From positions 124,001-188,000 of the forward strand of contig NZ_JIAK01000006.1 in NCBI RefSeq assembly GCF_000620765.1: a DNA stretch of 64,000 nt. The letters run 5' to 3'. Made by a program: the position numbers and the translations under genes. Within the stretch, counting starts at the first letter, position 1, and each line of letters starts with the position of its first letter. Source of the stretch: Desulfovermiculus halophilus DSM 18834. Its GTDB lineage: Bacteria; Desulfobacterota; Desulfovibrionia; Desulfovibrionales; Desulfothermaceae. Below, in pieces: positions 63,623-64,000 of the stretch. A model generated the notes under the pieces. It saw nothing but the letters and a program-made list of their open reading frames with translations, was not told the DNA's origin and did no database searches.

Positions 63623-64000
63623 CTAGGAACGGACCAGGCGCCGGGCGGCCTCCCTGGCCTGAGCCATAATCTCTTCTTCGCCCTCTACCCGGCGGTCGCG
63701 CATCAGGATGCGGCCGTTGCAGATCACGGTGTTGACGCACTCTCCTCCCGCGGAATAGACCAGGTTGGATACCAGGCTGTGGTCCGGGGTCAGCTGGGGG
63801 CTGTCCAGGTCCACCAGCAGGCAGTCGGCCAGCCTGCCGGGAGCGATGTCTCCGGAGTTGAGGCCAAAGGCCGCGGCCCCGTTGCCCGTTGCTGCGGCAA
63901 AGGCCTGAGGGGCGGGAAACACAGTGGGATCCTGGGTGGAGCCCTTGGCCAGCAGGGAGGCGAACTTCATGGTCTCCAGCATGTCCAGGTTGTTGTTCGA
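63623..64000 (-). CDS. Amidohydrolase, MtaD/TrzA-like (5' part outside the window)
   Basis: Only the last 125 residues are in the window; the start lies beyond 64000. The visible part reads SNNNLDMLETMKFASLLAKG, then AFAAATGNGAAAFGLNSGDIAPGRLADCLLVD, matching the C-terminal barrel end and beta-sandwich of metal-dependent amidohydrolases. The SNNNLDM segment is typical of the 5-methylthioadenosine/S-adenosylhomocysteine deaminase (MtaD) branch, which deaminates nucleoside by-products of SAM use. The metal-ligand histidines are outside the window, so substrate assignment is tentative. Confidence 0.82.
   Translation of the reverse strand, partial: SNNNLDMLETMKFASLLAKGSTQDPTVFPAPQAFAAATGNGAAAFGLNSGDIAPGRLADCLLVDLDSPQLTPDHSLVSNLVYSAGGECVNTVICNGRILMRDRRVEGEEEIMAQAREAARRLVRS

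Overview
The window is a GC-rich (roughly 60 %), densely packed bacterial chromosome segment. I infer a Deltaproteobacterium, most likely of the Desulfovibrionales type (sulfate-reducer relatives). The reasons are a tandem-ACT protein beside a PaaK-type ligase, a very long PEP-synthase-like protein, a cysteine synthase fused to a CysRS-like domain, many short overlapping operons, and Gram-negative envelope genes (bamD, lytic transglycosylase). No rRNA or tRNA gene is visible, so this placement is inference. Nearly all genes are housekeeping. The unusual material lies in fusions, degenerate paralogues and small repeats.

Layout. 1-2.1 kb: two ATPases of a peptide/nickel-type ABC importer. 2.2-4.1 kb (-): tgt and an acyl-ACP thioesterase. 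4.2-6.6 kb (+): an ABC-class ATPase and aat. 6.7-8.5 kb (-): ACT protein and phenylacetate-CoA ligase. 8.7-13.3 kb (+): rsfS, gpmI, a zinc-ribbon protein and the CysK::CysRS-like fusion. 13.5-19.9 kb (-): one long operon running from siroheme/heme genes (precorrin-2 dehydrogenase, cytochrome assembly protein, hemA) through a small unknown protein, tilS, a rhodanese and a TesA-like esterase to a YchF-like GTPase. 20.2-23.8 kb (-): polar amino-acid ABC importer with a fused double permease. 24.0-25.5 kb (+): psd-pssA. 25.6-30.5 kb (+): leuA-leuC-leuD-leuB. 30.5-36.5 kb (+): ABC-F ATPase and the PEP-synthase-like protein. 36.7-39.0 kb: HybD-like protein, pcm, lytic transglycosylase, pgsA. 39.1-43.5 kb: two PilT-type ATPases, a degenerate receiver protein, an FtsB-like protein and a TPR protein. 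43.6-54.1 kb: lipoprotein, fbp, tsaD, trxA-trxB-bamD, an unknown protein, an EF-G paralogue, otsA and rsmA. 54.4-61.6 kb: hup, then a macromolecular-synthesis cluster rpsU-mutS2-dnaG-rpoD. 61.9-64 kb: a B12-binding radical SAM protein, and the end of an amidohydrolase running off the window.

Repeats. (i) Three degenerate arrays of a 7-bp purine-rich unit sit directly at the 3' ends of three unrelated genes, always purine-rich on the coding strand. One of them supplies the C-terminal residues and the stop codon of the CysK::CysRS-like gene. (ii) Two palindromic, protein-free elements (281 and 79 bp) share ends of the form GG(C/T)TCT(T/A)CGAC. Each is flanked by a perfect 8-bp target-site duplication, so both look like ISL3-type MITEs. 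One duplicated its host gene's stop codon; the other sits against the ribosome binding site of an ftsB-like gene. A lone related end lies upstream of leuB. (iii) Three intergenic repeats end in an ATGAC-type sequence.

The strongest candidates for new biology are the CysK fusion to a CysRS-like domain lacking HIGH, KMSKS and most zinc ligands, and the two repeat families that colonise gene ends. A HybD-like protein missing two nickel ligands, a TilS with an altered PP-loop, and rpsU with a TTG start behind a ten-base Shine-Dalgarno are smaller leads.
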